From a virus: 64,000 nt of DNA. Shown in pieces: positions 36,722-44,552 of the stretch. The notes under the pieces are model-generated. The model worked only from the letters and a program-made list of their open reading frames with translations. It searched no databases and was not told the origin of the DNA. Location of the stretch: positions 1 through 64,000 of the IMG/VR virus record IMGVR_UViG_3300000172_000001, one strand, 5' to 3'. Position 1 is the first letter of the stretch; each line of letters starts with the position of its first letter. Position numbers and translations under genes: made by a program.

Positions 36722-37762
36722 TTATGCCATTTTTCTAAATGGCTCCATTATAGGTACATTGTCTGCTAAAAACCATTCTAAAGTACCTACCGTATCTGCC
36801 CCTATTAAGAATCCGTGATTCTTTAAATTTATAGCAAATAGAGTAGCTAATGGTTTTGTTATTTTAAGAATTTCCTCTACCTCTCTAAGATCCCCGCATG
36901 GGTAATAATGTTCAGTACTGCGTCCCTCTTTAAAAAAGGCATGCCCATGAATCATAAAATTAATTTTAGGAAGCTTTTTATATAATTCTAATTGAACCGG
37001 TGTATCTACAGAGGGTTTATTATCCCCAACATAGCCGTCATTAGTTACGTATACCATGTCTCCAGCTTCTAACTCAAGTTTACTAACGTTACGAGGGGAA
37101 ACTAAACAACCGCTTTCACTTCTTACAGATGGAAATGTAGACATACATCTAGTGCTACAGTTGCCAAAGTATCTATCGGAAGTTCCTTCCATTATATTTT
37201 TTGCATTTTCTCTTACTAAATGCATAAATTCTTCAATTTCAGTATGTTTTGGTGTAGAAACTCTTTTTTGCTGACTATTCCAGTTATAAAATGTATGAAT
37301 AGTATTAGCTAATGCTGAAGTATTACAAGTAGTTATCCAAATATTTCCTAAAGCGTCAATAAGACTAAAAGTTTTAAAATTAGGAGTATTTTCAATTGCA
37401 ATTACTGCATTTGCCCGCATTTTAAAAATTCGTTGAACAGCCTCAAAATATTTATGGTGGCCTGTTAGAGCTTTTTCTATTAACCTCTCTGTGCTTTCCG
37501 CCCTACGAACCACTTTAGAAACAATTAAGCAAGAACCTACTTTTTTTATTGGATACTGCTTAGTTACTGCATTAGAAATATTAGGCATCCAAATTGTAAG
37601 CCCGTCAACCTTTTCAGGTAAATCTTTGACATCTCCACCATTATAAACTGTAGGAACCTCAAAAAAGCGTGCTAATTTAATTATAATACTTGATTCTTTT
37701 TTTAAAGTTTTATCTCCAAAAATTGGTTCTTGCCAGTTGCCTCCTACTATTGTAGTTTTCAT
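36722..37762 (-). CDS. Class II aldolase/adducin-like protein
   Basis: 346 aa. The C-terminal half has NFMIHGHAFF and FAINLKNHGFLIGAD, reminiscent of the metal-His motifs of class II aldolases (HxH and a distal His); the N-terminal half (IWMPNISNAVTKQYPIKKVGS) is not recognised. May process sugar phosphates; catalytic residues not fully confirmed. Confidence 0.55.
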   Translation of the reverse strand: MKTTIVGGNWQEPIFGDKTLKKESSIIIKLARFFEVPTVYNGGDVKDLPEKVDGLTIWMPNISNAVTKQYPIKKVGSCLIVSKVVRRAESTERLIEKALTGHHKYFEAVQRIFKMRANAVIAIENTPNFKTFSLIDALGNIWITTCNTSALANTIHTFYNWNSQQKRVSTPKHTEIEEFMHLVRENAKNIMEGTSDRYFGNCSTRCMSTFPSVRSESGCLVSPRNVSKLELEAGDMVYVTNDGYVGDNKPSVDTPVQLELYKKLPKINFMIHGHAFFKEGRSTEHYYPCGDLREVEEILKITKPLATLFAINLKNHGFLIGADTVGTLEWFLADNVPIMEPFRKMA

Positions 37763-37786
37763 TTGTTTTCCTTTTCTTAAATTTGT

Positions 37787-37861
37787 GACCCCTGACGGAT
37801 TTGAACCGCCGACACCCTGGATGTAAACCAGGTGCTCTGCCCAGACTGAGCTAAGGAGCCA
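37787..37861 (-). tRNA. tRNA-Val(TAC)
   Basis: Acceptor GGCTCCT/AGGGGTC, stem CCTGG/CCAGG with loop TTTACAT, T loop TTCAAAT. Confidence 0.9.
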
Positions 37862-37913
37862 AAGGGCGGGCTTTTCACCCGCTCGTCGAGGTATAGGCCC
37901 CGCTACACTTTCT

Positions 37914-38663
37914 TTAGAATTCGACAGATAGTGCCAATATCTTAGACTCTCCGTCTTCGTATACTAAATAGGCGTTGCCGAATTTATAACCAATACCCCA
38001 AAGGGCTTCGTCATCCATTTCGCCATATAAACCTACCATATTACCCCACTGAAGTGAAGTAGTATACCAAAGAATCTCATCTTCAACGTATTCAAACTGA
38101 ACTTTTTCAGTCATATTGAAAAATGAAGCTTCTGTATTAAAATCCCAAATAGGTTCTGCGCCGGGGGCGTTACTATCTGAATATCCTAACTGAAGCGTGT
38201 CTATTCCTAAAAGATCATTAAAGTTTGGAGCAATTCTCCAACAATAATTATCGTTGTTCTGATAGAAAATTCCAAAATCTCTATCTCCTACTAAAACTCC
38301 AGTTTGCACGTCGTGCATTCTAGGAGTAGAATAGAAGTTGCTTTGAGAAGGTCTATGTAAGGCCCAAGCATTTCCATAAGGAAGTGGTTGTAGTCCTACT
38401 GTAAACAATCCAAAACGGATGTTGGCTTCTTCTACATTGACCAATTGACTCTCAATGTTGAGGCCCAGGTTCCAATTTTCGCCTTGAAGTTGGAATCCCA
38501 GATAGCCAAGATCGTTTGTTAGTGAATCGCTATCGCTAACATTTAAAAAGGTTTCAAAATCCCCACTAATAGTGATATCCTGCGAAACAGTAGTATCAAA
38601 TGTAGGGAACTGGGCCATTGTAAATGTAAACAGCGTTACACATAGCAAAAGTATCTTTTTCAT
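37914..38663 (-). CDS. Secreted beta-barrel outer-membrane-like protein
   Basis: 249 aa. Signal peptide MKKILLLCVTLFTFTMAQ with cleavage near residue 17, then a repeated beta pattern (LGFQLQGENWNLGLNIESQL, LWYTTSLQWGNMVGLYGEM, LWGIGYKFGNAYLVYEDG) ending in VEF, the aromatic C-terminal end typical of outer-membrane barrels recognised by BAM. This implies a Gram-negative host and could alter receptors (superinfection exclusion) or nutrient uptake. Confidence 0.65.
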   Translation of the reverse strand: MKKILLLCVTLFTFTMAQFPTFDTTVSQDITISGDFETFLNVSDSDSLTNDLGYLGFQLQGENWNLGLNIESQLVNVEEANIRFGLFTVGLQPLPYGNAWALHRPSQSNFYSTPRMHDVQTGVLVGDRDFGIFYQNNDNYCWRIAPNFNDLLGIDTLQLGYSDSNAPGAEPIWDFNTEASFFNMTEKVQFEYVEDEILWYTTSLQWGNMVGLYGEMDDEALWGIGYKFGNAYLVYEDGESKILALSVEF

Positions 38664-38707
38664 ATTTCTCCTTGTTTATTATTCTATTATCGTGACACAT
38701 GTCACTG

Positions 38708-38791
38708 TACCTTCGGAGAGACTTGAACTCTCAAGATCTTTCAACCAACGGTGTCTAAGACCGCCGTGTATACCATTTCCACCACGAAGGC
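38708..38791 (-). tRNA. tRNA-Leu(TAG)
   Basis: Acceptor GCCTTCG/CGAAGGT, loop CTTAGAC (codon CTA), class II variable arm, T loop TTCAAGT. Confidence 0.9.
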
Positions 38792-38795
38792 ATTG

Positions 38796-38871
38796 TGGCC
38801 GGGACAGGGCTCGAACCTGTAGCTGACAGGGATTTAGAGTCCCCCGCTCTATCCAATTGAGCTACCCAGCC
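38796..38871 (-). tRNA. tRNA-Arg(TCT), second copy
   Basis: Acceptor GGCTGGG/CCCGGCC, stem GGGGA/TCCCT, loop CTCTAAA. Second isoacceptor copy for AGA, a frequent codon in AT-rich DNA. Confidence 0.9.
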
Positions 38872-38876
38872 ACTAT

Positions 38877-39173
38877 TTATAAGGTTCTTAAGCTTTTAAA
38901 TAATTTATTATTATTTTCAACTGCAATAGCAGTTAGTTGCCCGTCTAAATCAGGCTCATAAAAAGAGGAATGACTAACATCCCGGGATGAAAGTTTGTAT
39001 TGCCATTTTTCGAGCTCCTGTTCATCCCGAACTGCAAGATAAATGAGATAATCGTTATTCCATTCCTGTGTGTTGCCATTAAGTAAAATTTCTGCAACTG
39101 CATGCCCTCCTTGGACTGCTGCGTAAACTGGATCTAAATCCTTTCTACATAATATAAATAAAAAAGGGGACAT
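38877..39173 (-). CDS. Peptidyl-tRNA hydrolase 2-like protein
   Basis: 98 aa. VYAAVQGGHAVAEILL and DLDGQLTAIAVENN resemble the PTH2 fold (Q-x-G-H-A core and a C-terminal strand). Would release peptides from stalled tRNAs, in keeping with the tmRNA and RNA repair genes. Residue match is partial. Confidence 0.55.
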   Translation of the reverse strand: MSPFLFILCRKDLDPVYAAVQGGHAVAEILLNGNTQEWNNDYLIYLAVRDEQELEKWQYKLSSRDVSHSSFYEPDLDGQLTAIAVENNNKLFKSLRTL

Positions 39174-39175
39174 GA

Positions 39176-39454
39176 TTATGACCCCTCCTGAATTCTTTCG
39201 ACGTATTCTTCTTTATATAATGTTATTCTAGTTTCATTTGGGGGATTTTTGGTATGTCTCTCGATCTGCTCACGAGTGCGACCTCTAAGCTCACAGCGCG
39301 CAATATGCCTATGTCTAAACTCTGTAGACTTTGTCTCAATATTACACTGTAATTGCCAATCTGATCCATTTCCTTTTCTTTCCTTTTTGAGATCTCTGAT
39401 CCCCTTTCCTAAACTTTTTTGTTCTTCTTTAATTTCTAAAATTGTTTTGTTCAT
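39176..39454 (-). CDS. Small charged protein with SD sequestered in a leader hairpin
   Basis: 92 aa, coiled-coil-like start (LEIKEEQKSLGKGIRDLKKERK) and Arg-rich middle. Its ribosome site AAGGAGA lies inside the inverted repeat at 39460-39517, so translation may be regulated. No family recognised. Confidence 0.5.
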   Translation of the reverse strand: MNKTILEIKEEQKSLGKGIRDLKKERKGNGSDWQLQCNIETKSTEFRHRHIARCELRGRTREQIERHTKNPPNETRITLYKEEYVERIQEGS

Positions 39455-39459
39455 GTCTT

Positions 39460-39517
39460 CTCCTTGAAGTTTGTTACTTAGTTACTTGTATTTTTATGTA
39501 ATCTAAGTTTCAAGGAG
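39460..39517 (-). promoter_or_regulatory. Leader hairpin masking the Shine-Dalgarno of the gene at 39454
   Basis: CTCCTTGAA (39509-39517 side) pairs with TTCAAGGAG that contains the ribosome-binding site; further pairing CTTAG-TTAC with GTAA-CTAAG extends the stem. Such a shape is expected for an RNA thermometer, riboswitch expression platform or autoregulatory leader. Confidence 0.5.
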
Positions 39518-39635
39518 GACCTCGCAAACAAATCTAGCTAAATTGCATTATGTAATTCTTCTTCATTTTTAAATATAACTATTAGTTTTGGTTAAATCAA
39601 TTGTTTTCTTTATCTTTCGCCACCGCCTTAATATG

Positions 39636-39709
39636 TGGTCCAGGATGGAGTTGAACCATCAACCTCCCGGTTATCAGCCGGGTGCTCTAACCAATTGAGC
39701 TACCGGACC
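39636..39709 (-). tRNA. tRNA-Ile(GAT)
   Basis: Acceptor GGTCCGG/CTGGACC, stem CCCGG/CCGGG, loop CTGATAA, T loop TTCAACT. Confidence 0.9.
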
Positions 39710-39715
39710 AGTTTA

Positions 39716-40090
39716 TTAAGATGCATTTAATAATAAGTGTTGAACGTATCCAGCCTCTATAAAGTGATAAAGCGCTGCAAAAGCTGGTACTAAAAAAGCC
39801 ACCCCTACAATATGTAAGATTATTATGTATTTAGCTATTAAGATTATTGCTATTGCGGCAATAACTTTTAAACTAGCTGAAGTCAAACTTAACTGTTGAC
39901 TATACTGTACCCCTGCGGTTTTATATGCGCTAATTGAGAGTAACCCTAACCCTGCAAATATAAAATTGCATACTATTATTTCCACAGAGGTAGTTAAGAG
40001 CCCTATTGCAAGAAAAATGCAATACCATAGAATCATAACGCTAAATCCGTTTTTTATTTGTATATTCCCTAATTGTATAAATGAGAACAT
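39716..40090 (-). CDS. Multi-pass membrane protein, unknown
   Basis: 124 aa with three or four hydrophobic helices (MILWYCIFLAIGLLTT, IVCNFIFAGLGLLSI, VIAAIAIILIAKYIIIL). No family recognised. Confidence 0.6.
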   Translation of the reverse strand: MFSFIQLGNIQIKNGFSVMILWYCIFLAIGLLTTSVEIIVCNFIFAGLGLLSISAYKTAGVQYSQQLSLTSASLKVIAAIAIILIAKYIIILHIVGVAFLVPAFAALYHFIEAGYVQHLLLNAS

Positions 40091-40102
40091 ATTTTTCCTT
40101 TC

Positions 40103-40471
40103 TTATTTTTTATATTTTATCCATTCCGCAAGCCATATATCTGCTCGAGAATGTATTTTTGGCCAAATAAGTCCCCTAACTTGCACAGGGATTATTTTGA
40201 GCTTGTTGAGACGTGTTTTAAACTGCGCTTTTTTGAAGGCCTCCGCAGCTTCTTTCGTAGGCAATAAATGCCAACCTGAAGTATATACCGTAGCATGACT
40301 TCCATCCTTTATTGGTTTCTGATCAGACTTTAGCCATTTATTAGGCTCTAAGTGTCTAGATCGGTTTGTTCCATGGAATAGTGTGCGTACTCCGCCCTTA
40401 TACTCTTCCACAATTCTATAATATATTGTCGTCGTTTTCAGTTGTCGAATATTAGGGCGATTGTCTTTCAT
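40103..40471 (-). CDS. Unknown conserved-looking protein
   Basis: 122 aa. RTLFHGTNRSRHLEPNKWL and YTSGWHLLPTKEAAEAF resemble an uncharacterised phage family. The FHGT motif recalls ADP-ribosyltransferases, but the other ART residues are not visible, so no activity is assigned. TAATG overlap with its neighbour. Confidence 0.5.
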   Translation of the reverse strand: MKDNRPNIRQLKTTTIYYRIVEEYKGGVRTLFHGTNRSRHLEPNKWLKSDQKPIKDGSHATVYTSGWHLLPTKEAAEAFKKAQFKTRLNKLKIIPVQVRGLIWPKIHSRADIWLAEWIKYKK

Positions 40472-40839
40472 TAATTATTTTTGATTGTTATCGTTATTTT
40501 TGTATCTTTGGGAATTAGTTCCTTTCCTGGGCACCATCTCGGACTTGGTATATCTCCAAAAGTAGTAAAGCAGTTTTCGCCTCCAATTTTTGGAAAAGTT
40601 GTTACCTTACAGCAATACTGCATGTACTGTATTCCCTGCCCATTTGCAGTATATTCATGAGTATCTACCAAGTATTTACAACCGTTACAATACTGATCGT
40701 AGTTATCTATTTCCCAAATGGTAGCTAAGTCATATCCTTTACTTTCACAGGTAGGGCAAGGAATTGGCCACGGTACTAAACCTTTAGCGTCATATTTACC
40801 CTTACCCTCGCACGTTTTACAAACTATTTTTACTTTCAT
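40471..40839 (-). CDS. Zinc-ribbon protein with DnaJ-like Cys repeats
   Basis: 122 aa. CKTCEGKGKY and CPTCESKGY are CxxCxGxG-like DnaJ zinc-centre modules at the N terminus; a later CNGC.. and CC hold further Cys. Protein or RNA binding, unknown target. Confidence 0.6.
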   Translation of the reverse strand: MKVKIVCKTCEGKGKYDAKGLVPWPIPCPTCESKGYDLATIWEIDNYDQYCNGCKYLVDTHEYTANGQGIQYMQYCCKVTTFPKIGGENCFTTFGDIPSPRWCPGKELIPKDTKITITIKNN

Positions 40840-41390
40840 TAGCAGTTACCTATAAATCCACGATCCTCTTGTAAAGAATCATAAATATCGGGAATTAACC
40901 CCTTTTTAAATCTTTGTTCTTTCCGATGAGCTAATACTACATTTACGGCTGCTGCTAAATTAGTACAGTGGGCCGTGGGTAGTACCACAAATCGATGACA
41001 ATGTTGTAATGTTTTCCAATCCAGCCCACCATCTTCTGGGCCGAATACATACACTGCGTTTTCAGGATGTTCAAAATCAAATAACATTTCAGATCCAGGC
41101 CTTAATTCTATTGCTACCGGAACTGTGTCTTCGCTAAAATTTTTCAATGTATGTTTTAACGTATCAACTCTATGCATAGATACTTCTTTGTATCCCTTCA
41201 TACGTTCTTCCCTTGGAAGTCTATATTTTTCTGTCCATTCATCTGGATGCTGCACTCTATGTCCAGTCCAATAAACTTGCTCTGCTCCCCAACATGACGC
41301 TGCCCTAACTGTAGCTCCAACGTTAACTGCAAACTTTGGGTTTGTCAGCATTATTGCAGGAGATATACCTTTAATTCTTTTAGGCTTCAT
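40839..41390 (-). CDS. SPOUT-class RNA 2'-O-methyltransferase (TrmH/TrmL-like)
   Basis: 183 aa. Motif 1 NPKFAVNVGATVRAASCWG, motif 2 YVFGPEDGGLDW and motif 3 LPTAHCTNLAAAVNVVLAHR form the SPOUT knot. Enzymes of this group methylate tRNA ribose. In this window many tRNAs are encoded, so a tRNA target is plausible. One-base overlap with its neighbours. Confidence 0.8.
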   Translation of the reverse strand: MKPKRIKGISPAIMLTNPKFAVNVGATVRAASCWGAEQVYWTGHRVQHPDEWTEKYRLPREERMKGYKEVSMHRVDTLKHTLKNFSEDTVPVAIELRPGSEMLFDFEHPENAVYVFGPEDGGLDWKTLQHCHRFVVLPTAHCTNLAAAVNVVLAHRKEQRFKKGLIPDIYDSLQEDRGFIGNC

Positions 41391-41750
41391 TTATAGCTCC
41401 TTAAACTCTTCCACAAATTTTGCCCAGGTTCCTGCATGGTCTAATCTAATGGATATTACATTATCATTATATCCGCATTGTATATAAGTACTAGATATGG
41501 AATGTAGTGTATAAGCCACTGCCATACAAGGGCCCGTGATATCCATATTAGCATACGGAGTCCCATGTAATATGCTAATTATGTCAGGATCTATTATTTG
41601 GGCATACTTATTAACATCGCATGAGTCGCGGAGTCCTGCCTGTACTATAGCTCCTCGTATTAGTGTTAGGGCTTCTATCTGCCAAGTTTTTTCTGAATAG
41701 GTAGGGACTACTGGGTTAGTATAATCTTTATATGTTTTAATTTGTATCAT
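41391..41750 (-). CDS. Unknown protein
   Basis: 119 aa; ends HAGTWAKFVEEFKEL and contains PDIISILHGTPYANMDITGPCMAVAYTL. One-base gap to the methyltransferase. No family recognised. Confidence 0.5.
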   Translation of the reverse strand: MIQIKTYKDYTNPVVPTYSEKTWQIEALTLIRGAIVQAGLRDSCDVNKYAQIIDPDIISILHGTPYANMDITGPCMAVAYTLHSISSTYIQCGYNDNVISIRLDHAGTWAKFVEEFKEL

Positions 41751-41774
41751 TTTATTTTTTGGTTAAGTTATCAG

Positions 41775-42345
41775 TTATAAACTAAATCGCCGAATAGAAG
41801 GGATCTTGGGGCTCTATTCGACGACTCTTCTCCAGTATTGCTACTGGGTAAAGGTGTTTCAAGTTGTTCAGGTCGCTCACCGAGGATCTCATGAATGTTT
41901 GGCGTTAGTTCGATCGGTGATCAACCCGATAGCGTAGGCCCTCTCAACAGATCGCTGTGTGCGATACATCCTCTGTTCCAATCGTACATCCTCTGTGCCC
42001 TCAAGGCAACTTGAAAGTTTAATTAATGTATATAAATAGTGTGCTGTTACGCCAAAGACAACTAGGAGGCACTCCTAGCTACAGCCCCCAATGCCTTTTC
42101 CCTGGAGGTAGATTTTATCCAACTGCTACGTCATGTTTAGAGCATGAGTTATCACTCTTTAAAAGATGGCTGCTTCTAAGCCTACTTCCTACTTATAATT
42201 TGGTCGCGAGTGTAGTTTATTACACTACATTCCCTCTCTAACAAAGAGGTTCCTAGACTTAGACGAACTCGCGTTAATTGGTGGGGAAGTACAGGATCTT
42301 GCACCTGCGCTGATATGCATCAGCATATATCCGGATAACTTCCCC
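41775..42345 (-). ncRNA. Large structured RNA (about 570 nt) with a 23S GTPase-centre motif
   Basis: A gene-free stretch inside a tRNA array. In minus-strand orientation it contains nested helices: GGGGAAGT/ACTTCCCC, CGCGAG/CTCGCG, GCTGAT/ATCAGC, CTAGGAG/CTCCTAG, TCAAG/CTTGA and a 3' hairpin CGTCGAATAGA/TCTATTCGGCG. At 42140-42190 the minus strand reads GGCTTAGAAGCAGCCATC then TTTAAAGA, matching helix 43 of the 23S rRNA GTPase-associated centre. Size and tRNA context recall the GOLLD/ROOL ornate RNAs, but I cannot assign a family. Exact ends unknown. Confidence 0.65.
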
Positions 42346-42350
42346 TCTAG

Positions 42351-42450
42351 CAGTTAGGATAGGACTTAAACCTATATATGTTACTAATCGCCAGTGACTG
42401 TTCACGCCACCCGTTTTTCACATGTCTTAGTCTATTTGGACGACCTAACT
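42351..42450 (-). tRNA. tRNA-like gene with oversized anticodon domain (100 nt)
   Basis: Acceptor AGTTAGG pairs perfectly with CCTAACT; T arm ATAGG TTTAAGT CCTAT is normal; D stem GTC/GAC. Between D and T arms there are about 50 nt (ATGT..ACAT helix enclosing GTGA-ACAG-TCAC) instead of a 17-nt arm plus variable loop, so no anticodon can be named. Confidence 0.5.
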
Positions 42451-42452
42451 AT

Positions 42453-42528
42453 TGGTTGCGGTGACAGGACTTTAACCTGTGTCCTCCCCCCTGCCTGGGG
42501 GGCGAGCTATTCTCTGCTCTACACCGCG
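42453..42528 (-). tRNA. Initiator-like tRNA with abnormal anticodon loop (GGC)
   Basis: Acceptor CGCGGTG/CACCGCA leaves a C1:A72 mismatch, the hallmark of initiator tRNA, and CCA is encoded. The anticodon arm is CCCCC-CAGGCAG-GGGGG; position 33 is A rather than U. By position the anticodon is GGC (Ala codon GCC). T loop TTAAAGT is also unusual. Could be non-functional or specialised. Confidence 0.55.
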
Positions 42529-42586
42529 CCTATTAGGTTTATTGTACCTTATTAACTAATAGGATTATTGCCTTCCGACAATGAAT

Positions 42587-42664
42587 TGGTTGCGGGGGAG
42601 GGATTCGAACCCCCGACCTCAAGGTTATGAGCCTCGCAAGCTACCAGACTGCTATCACCCCGCG
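42587..42664 (-). tRNA. Initiator tRNA-fMet(CAT)
   Basis: CGCGGGG/CCCCGCA with C1:A72 mismatch, D arm AGCAGTCTGGTAGCTTG, loop CTCATAA and encoded ACCA; close to bacterial initiator tRNA. Confidence 0.85.
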
Positions 42665-42733
42665 TTTGATTTTTAAATTGGTAGCTCTCAACCTCAGCTC
42701 ATGAGGCCACGGTTTTGTGCACTGAGAGCCTTG

Positions 42734-42805
42734 TAGCGGGAGCGGGGATCGAACCCGCGTTGAAAGAGTTATGAGTCCTTTCCGGAAGCCAACATCCTTC
42801 CCGCG
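42734..42805 (-). tRNA. tRNA with CAT anticodon (elongator Met or Ile2)
   Basis: Loop CTCATAA, T stem GCGGG/CCCGC; the acceptor pairs imperfectly. Could be tRNA-Ile2 if modified by TilS; sequence does not decide. Confidence 0.75.
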
Positions 42806-42806
42806 T

Positions 42807-42986
42807 CTATTTCTTTTCCGGAGCATTTTCCAATGGACAACCTTTTAAAAGACCTCTATTTTTAAAGTCCGCCTTTTCTCCAAATTGTAACGTCCATTTA
42901 TCCGGTTCTGACAGTTTGCTGATTAGAGGGCATCCAGTCCATTTAGGGCATTGGGAACAACTTCCCACCCTTATCATTTTTTGCAT
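42807..42986 (-). CDS. Small Cys-rich protein
   Basis: 59 aa from ATG 42986 with AAAGGAGC upstream; a longer frame from 43052 lacks a site. CSQCPKWTGCPLI and GCPL suggest four metal-binding Cys. Unknown role; TAG stop. Confidence 0.55.
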   Translation of the reverse strand: MQKMIRVGSCSQCPKWTGCPLISKLSEPDKWTLQFGEKADFKNRGLLKGCPLENAPEKK

Positions 42987-43035
42987 AACTGCTCCTTTAT
43001 TTTGTATACTGGTTATATACTTAAGTATAGTGGTT

Positions 43036-43419
43036 TTAATTCTCAAAATCAAATAAGAATTCTACATTATCTACTTCAATTAATTCTTTTAGTCTATTAC
43101 AAATGATTTTTTCCCAGATACCGTACTTATTAGCCAACCCGCTTCCTAGTTTTGATATGAGGAATATGTTATCATGTTTGACTTGTATCATAGCTGTTAA
43201 CATATCAAATTCGTTTTCAAAAACTGTTTTGTATTCTTCCGGATGGTAGTATGAGCTATCTTTATAATTAGGATACTTTTTTGTAATAAACCCAAGGACA
43301 TTAGGGAGGTCTCTAAGCTCTGAAGCACCTTTTTTACCTTTTCGTAATAAATTATCTCCAAACACAAAAATGTGTGTGGGATTTTCTATTAGATATTCTT
43401 CTGTAATTATTCTTTCCAT
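43036..43419 (-). CDS. Macro-domain-like protein candidate
   Basis: 127 aa. THIFVFGDNLLRKGKKGASELRD and FLISKLGSGLANKYGIWEKI resemble the Rossmannoid G-D/N-x-G patterns of macro-like ADP-ribose binders. It lies next to the NAD gene cluster. Assignment is weak and needs structural comparison. Confidence 0.4.
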   Translation of the reverse strand: MERIITEEYLIENPTHIFVFGDNLLRKGKKGASELRDLPNVLGFITKKYPNYKDSSYYHPEEYKTVFENEFDMLTAMIQVKHDNIFLISKLGSGLANKYGIWEKIICNRLKELIEVDNVEFLFDFEN

Positions 43420-43422
43420 AAT

Positions 43423-43959
43423 TTATTCTTTATATAGTTGATGTCCTATAATATAGCCAAAGATACTTCCGTCGAGTAATCTTCCAGCCAACTCATACTC
43501 AGCTTTACAAATGTGTTCTCTAACTTTACCGCTACTTGCGTGAGTATACTCTGAAATCTTTCCTAAATCAATCGACTCTATAGCTGCGCATTTTTTAATT
43601 TCATCAATATCCTGCCACTTATGAACTTCTAACCCAGTATCATCATCGCCTACATAAATTACAATATTCACATTATAATACATAATCTGTATATGATTAA
43701 TTAAACTCATCATATACGTATGGTTATAATGTAATATAAAGTTATTTGGGAAAGCTTTAGCACACATTGCTACTTTGTCGTTGTAATCGCTTTGAAGAGG
43801 TTGTTCTATTTTAAAGGGATTAAATGACGGGCAAATAAGTAATAAATCTGAACTAGGGTATTCGGAGTTATATATTTTATTATTTAAGTATTCAACAGCT
43901 GCCATATGTCCCAAGTGAGGAGGATCAAATGACCCCCCGTATATGTGAATTGTTCTCAT
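43423..43959 (-). CDS. nadD: Nicotinate/nicotinamide mononucleotide adenylyltransferase (NadD-like)
   Basis: 178 aa. GGSFDPPHLGH at the N terminus is the HxGH nucleotidyltransferase motif, and ASSGKVREHI fits the ISSTxIR C-terminal signature. It joins NaMN (or NMN) and ATP to give NaAD (or NAD). Start overlaps the preceding stop by one base, in an operon with a Nudix hydrolase and NadE. Confidence 0.8.
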   Translation of the reverse strand: MRTIHIYGGSFDPPHLGHMAAVEYLNNKIYNSEYPSSDLLLICPSFNPFKIEQPLQSDYNDKVAMCAKAFPNNFILHYNHTYMMSLINHIQIMYYNVNIVIYVGDDDTGLEVHKWQDIDEIKKCAAIESIDLGKISEYTHASSGKVREHICKAEYELAGRLLDGSIFGYIIGHQLYKE

Positions 43960-44552
43960 TATTTCATCCTTATATATTCGTAATTTGGAGATTCCATAAA
44001 AGATAATCCTGCTGCAAATGACAGAAGTCTGCTTGAGATTTCTACTTTTTTTGCTTTTTCAGAGGCTATGAAACTAAGTAAATTATAACCATTAATTAAG
44101 ATTATTTGGTCTATATCTTCAAAGTCTCCTAACGACTGTTGCTCTGGTAAGTAACTTCCTAAAGCTCCCATTACTAAATGAGTTGCTTCATCTGACATTC
44201 CTGCGGTATTGATGGCTGCAGGAAATACTCTACAAGCCCCGTCTACTTCATATCCAGTTTCCTCCAACAATTCTCTACGCATAGCGTCTTCTGGAGTTTC
44301 TCCCTCTTCTATCATACCTGCTGGAAATGACCAAATGTAGTTATCTAACGCAGGTCTCCACTCCTTAATTAGTAAGAATCTTCCAGAGCGGTCATGAAAT
44401 ACTCCCGCTACAGACTTTTGGTTTCCAATTCTTCTAACTATTTCCCAATCAGTAGTTTCTCCAGCTTCATTTTCTAGATTTAATGTTTCAGCTATTACAT
44501 GTTGGGGCTCTATTAAAGCGTCTGATACAAATTTAATCTTAATTTTTGGCAT
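43959..44552 (-). CDS. Nudix hydrolase (ADP-ribose pyrophosphatase-like)
   Basis: 197 aa. Nudix box GMIEEGETPEDAMRRELLEETG at residues 94-115 has G-x5-E-x7-REUxEExG. WSFPAGMIEEGE is typical of ADP-ribose pyrophosphatases. It would hydrolyse ADP-ribose, removing a product of NAD breakdown. Operon with nadD-like and nadE. Confidence 0.8.
   Translation of the reverse strand: MPKIKIKFVSDALIEPQHVIAETLNLENEAGETTDWEIVRRIGNQKSVAGVFHDRSGRFLLIKEWRPALDNYIWSFPAGMIEEGETPEDAMRRELLEETGYEVDGACRVFPAAINTAGMSDEATHLVMGALGSYLPEQQSLGDFEDIDQIILINGYNLLSFIASEKAKKVEISSRLLSFAAGLSFMESPNYEYIRMK

Noticed and set aside
41965-41996. CRISPR-like direct repeats (TACATCCTCTGT twice)
   Set aside because: Only two 12-bp copies with an 8-bp gap, inside a structured RNA; no array or cas genes.
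42026-42241. 71-aa plus-strand frame in the large RNA
   Set aside because: Against the direction of all neighbours, no ribosome site, and the sequence is explained by RNA helices.
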